A stretch of DNA of 14,376 bases from an uncultured Clostridium sp. (GTDB lineage: Bacteria > Bacillota > Clostridia > TANB77 > CAG-508), in assembly GCA_958413095.1 (NCBI GenBank), contig CATYUF010000044.1, positions 1 to 14,376 of the forward strand. Direction: 5' to 3'. Below, one piece after another: positions 13,594 through 14,376 of the stretch (the stretch's first letter is position 1; the number at the start of each line of letters is the position of its first letter). Made by a program: the position numbers and the translations under genes. The notes beneath the pieces are model-generated. The model was not told the DNA's origin. It ran no database searches and was given only the letters and a program-made list of their open reading frames with translations.

Positions 13594-13600
13594 TCTCCTT
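13594..13600 (-). promoter_or_regulatory. ribosome binding site fixing the TTG start of the DUF4258 gene
   Basis: AAGGAGA is 5 nt before the TTG at 13586-13588, inside the 15-nt gap after the upstream gene. Confidence 0.7.
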
Positions 13601-13603
13601 GTT

Positions 13604-14233
13604 CTAATCTCCTAATATAAATTTTGCATGTTCTTTATAGTTTTCTATTCTTTCATTTATTTCATCTAAATTTACATATGTTCTGTCATCATGCCATGTA
13701 AAATATCCATTTTCTATCCATTCTTTCATTTCTTTATATCTTGGATGCTTTTTGTCTGCTAATATATCTAACAATTCTTCGTATCCCCATGAGCCTCCAC
13801 AATCTTCTGGTAATTCTGCCATTTTAGCTTTAATACAAATAGGATTTACAAATTTCACATCAGTTTCAACTACTTTTTCTATTTTTATATCATGAATCCA
13901 ATTATCGCCAAAGTCATAGGTATATTTCATTGTTTTGTATTTTTCAAAATATTTGTCAATTTTCTCTTTTTTTGAATTTTTAGTTTCGTTCCAAAAATCA
14001 TTATCTGGATTTGGTAGTTCTATAAATATACCCTCTTCATGTAAAGTTGCTCCTATTTCAAAATCATACATATGATATCCACACCAATCAAATGCTAGTT
14101 GTATAATTGCATTCAATTCATGAAAAGTTATTCCAGATGGTATTTGCAATCTTCTCCATACTGGTGGGTGTGTATCTCTAACAGTCACTTTTATTTCATA
14201 ATACTTATACTTTTTACCTTTTTCCAAGCTCAT
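13604..14233 (-). CDS. plasmid pRiA4b ORF-3-like family protein
   Basis: This 209-aa protein matches the pRiA4b ORF-3-like family (also called IS1096 TnpR-like). It has YEIKVTVRDTHPPVWRRLQIP (cited for residues 12-32; key PPVWRR), FHELNAIIQLAFDW, the YTYDFGDNWIHDI signature (about 104-116) and a C-terminal CGGSWGYEELL with HPRYKEMKEW. The family occurs on plasmids, near transposons and in bacterial chromosomes; no catalytic activity is established, and the TnpR name does not imply recombinase function. There are no membrane segments. AAGGAG lies 7-8 nt before the ATG. It is the first visible gene of an operon with the DUF4258 and YgiT-type genes. I see no convincing promoter in the 143 bp upstream. 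Confidence 0.88.
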   Translation of the reverse strand: MSLEKGKKYKYYEIKVTVRDTHPPVWRRLQIPSGITFHELNAIIQLAFDWCGYHMYDFEIGATLHEEGIFIELPNPDNDFWNETKNSKKEKIDKYFEKYKTMKYTYDFGDNWIHDIKIEKVVETDVKFVNPICIKAKMAELPEDCGGSWGYEELLDILADKKHPRYKEMKEWIENGYFTWHDDRTYVNLDEINERIENYKEHAKFILGD

Positions 14234-14376
14234 TTTATTACTCCTTCGTATTCTATAATTATTTTTTACTTTTTTATTTTAACATATTTTTATACTTTTG
14301 TATATAGTCTATTTCATACTCGATAGCATAAACTTTTAGTAGGATTTCTCTTTATCAAAATAGCCAAACTATTTCT

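Noticed and set aside
14234..14376. Promoter or further gene at the high-coordinate edge
   Set aside because: TTGATA and several TATA-like boxes occur, but none pair at a proper spacing, and no coding frame is supported before the window ends.

Overview
This is an AT-rich window from a low-GC Gram-positive bacterium. It is most likely a member of the Clostridia: either an endospore former or a lineage recently derived from one. The evidence is the run spoIIGA-sigE-sigG directly behind ftsA-ftsZ, a YlmC/YmxH-type gene behind sigG, strong AGGAGG ribosome binding sites and several TTG start codons. I cannot name the species. Every gene I accept lies on the minus strand, so transcription runs from high to low coordinates, and the regions are listed in that order.

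(1) 14233-13032: a compact accessory operon. It holds a plasmid pRiA4b ORF-3-like protein, a DUF4258 protein and a small YgiT-type zinc-finger protein. The last two overlap by one base and look like a toxin-antitoxin type pair. The operon ends in a hairpin at 12958-13003.

(2) 12824-5855: a cell-envelope and division cluster. The order is murA, divIB/ftsQ, two DUF881 genes (YlxW/YlxX type), sbp, ftsA and ftsZ. From divIB to ftsZ this is the Bacillus/Clostridium arrangement. A promoter precedes ftsA, and a clear rho-independent terminator closes ftsZ. A 112-bp inverted-repeat element sits between murA and divIB.

(3) 5854-5536 (319 bp without a gene): the ftsZ terminator, a perfect 31-bp inverted repeat with a 31-nt spacer (REP/MITE-like), and a Spo0A-type promoter for spoIIGA.

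(4) 5535-2945: the sporulation sigma cascade. SpoIIGA is the aspartic protease that activates pro-SigE, and sigE and sigG follow. The sigE reading frame is broken by one extra base at 3865, which removes the DNA-recognition helix of region 4.2; the conserved remainder continues intact in the next frame. sigG has a textbook sigma-F-type promoter and a terminator.

(5) 2686-72: a YlmC/YmxH PRC-barrel protein, an unusually short alanyl-tRNA synthetase and a HIT-family hydrolase, followed by a terminator. The synthetase lacks the editing-side beta-barrel and the whole C-terminal part.

The genes join peptidoglycan precursor synthesis (MurA), divisome assembly (DivIB, FtsA, FtsZ) and the mother-cell/forespore sigma factors that act after asymmetric division. 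The points most worth a second look are the sigE frameshift, the mini-AlaRS, the two inverted-repeat elements, and the phased TTGTAA boxes upstream of the ftsA promoter. I found no CRISPR array, tRNA, rRNA, transposase gene or obviously new defence system.
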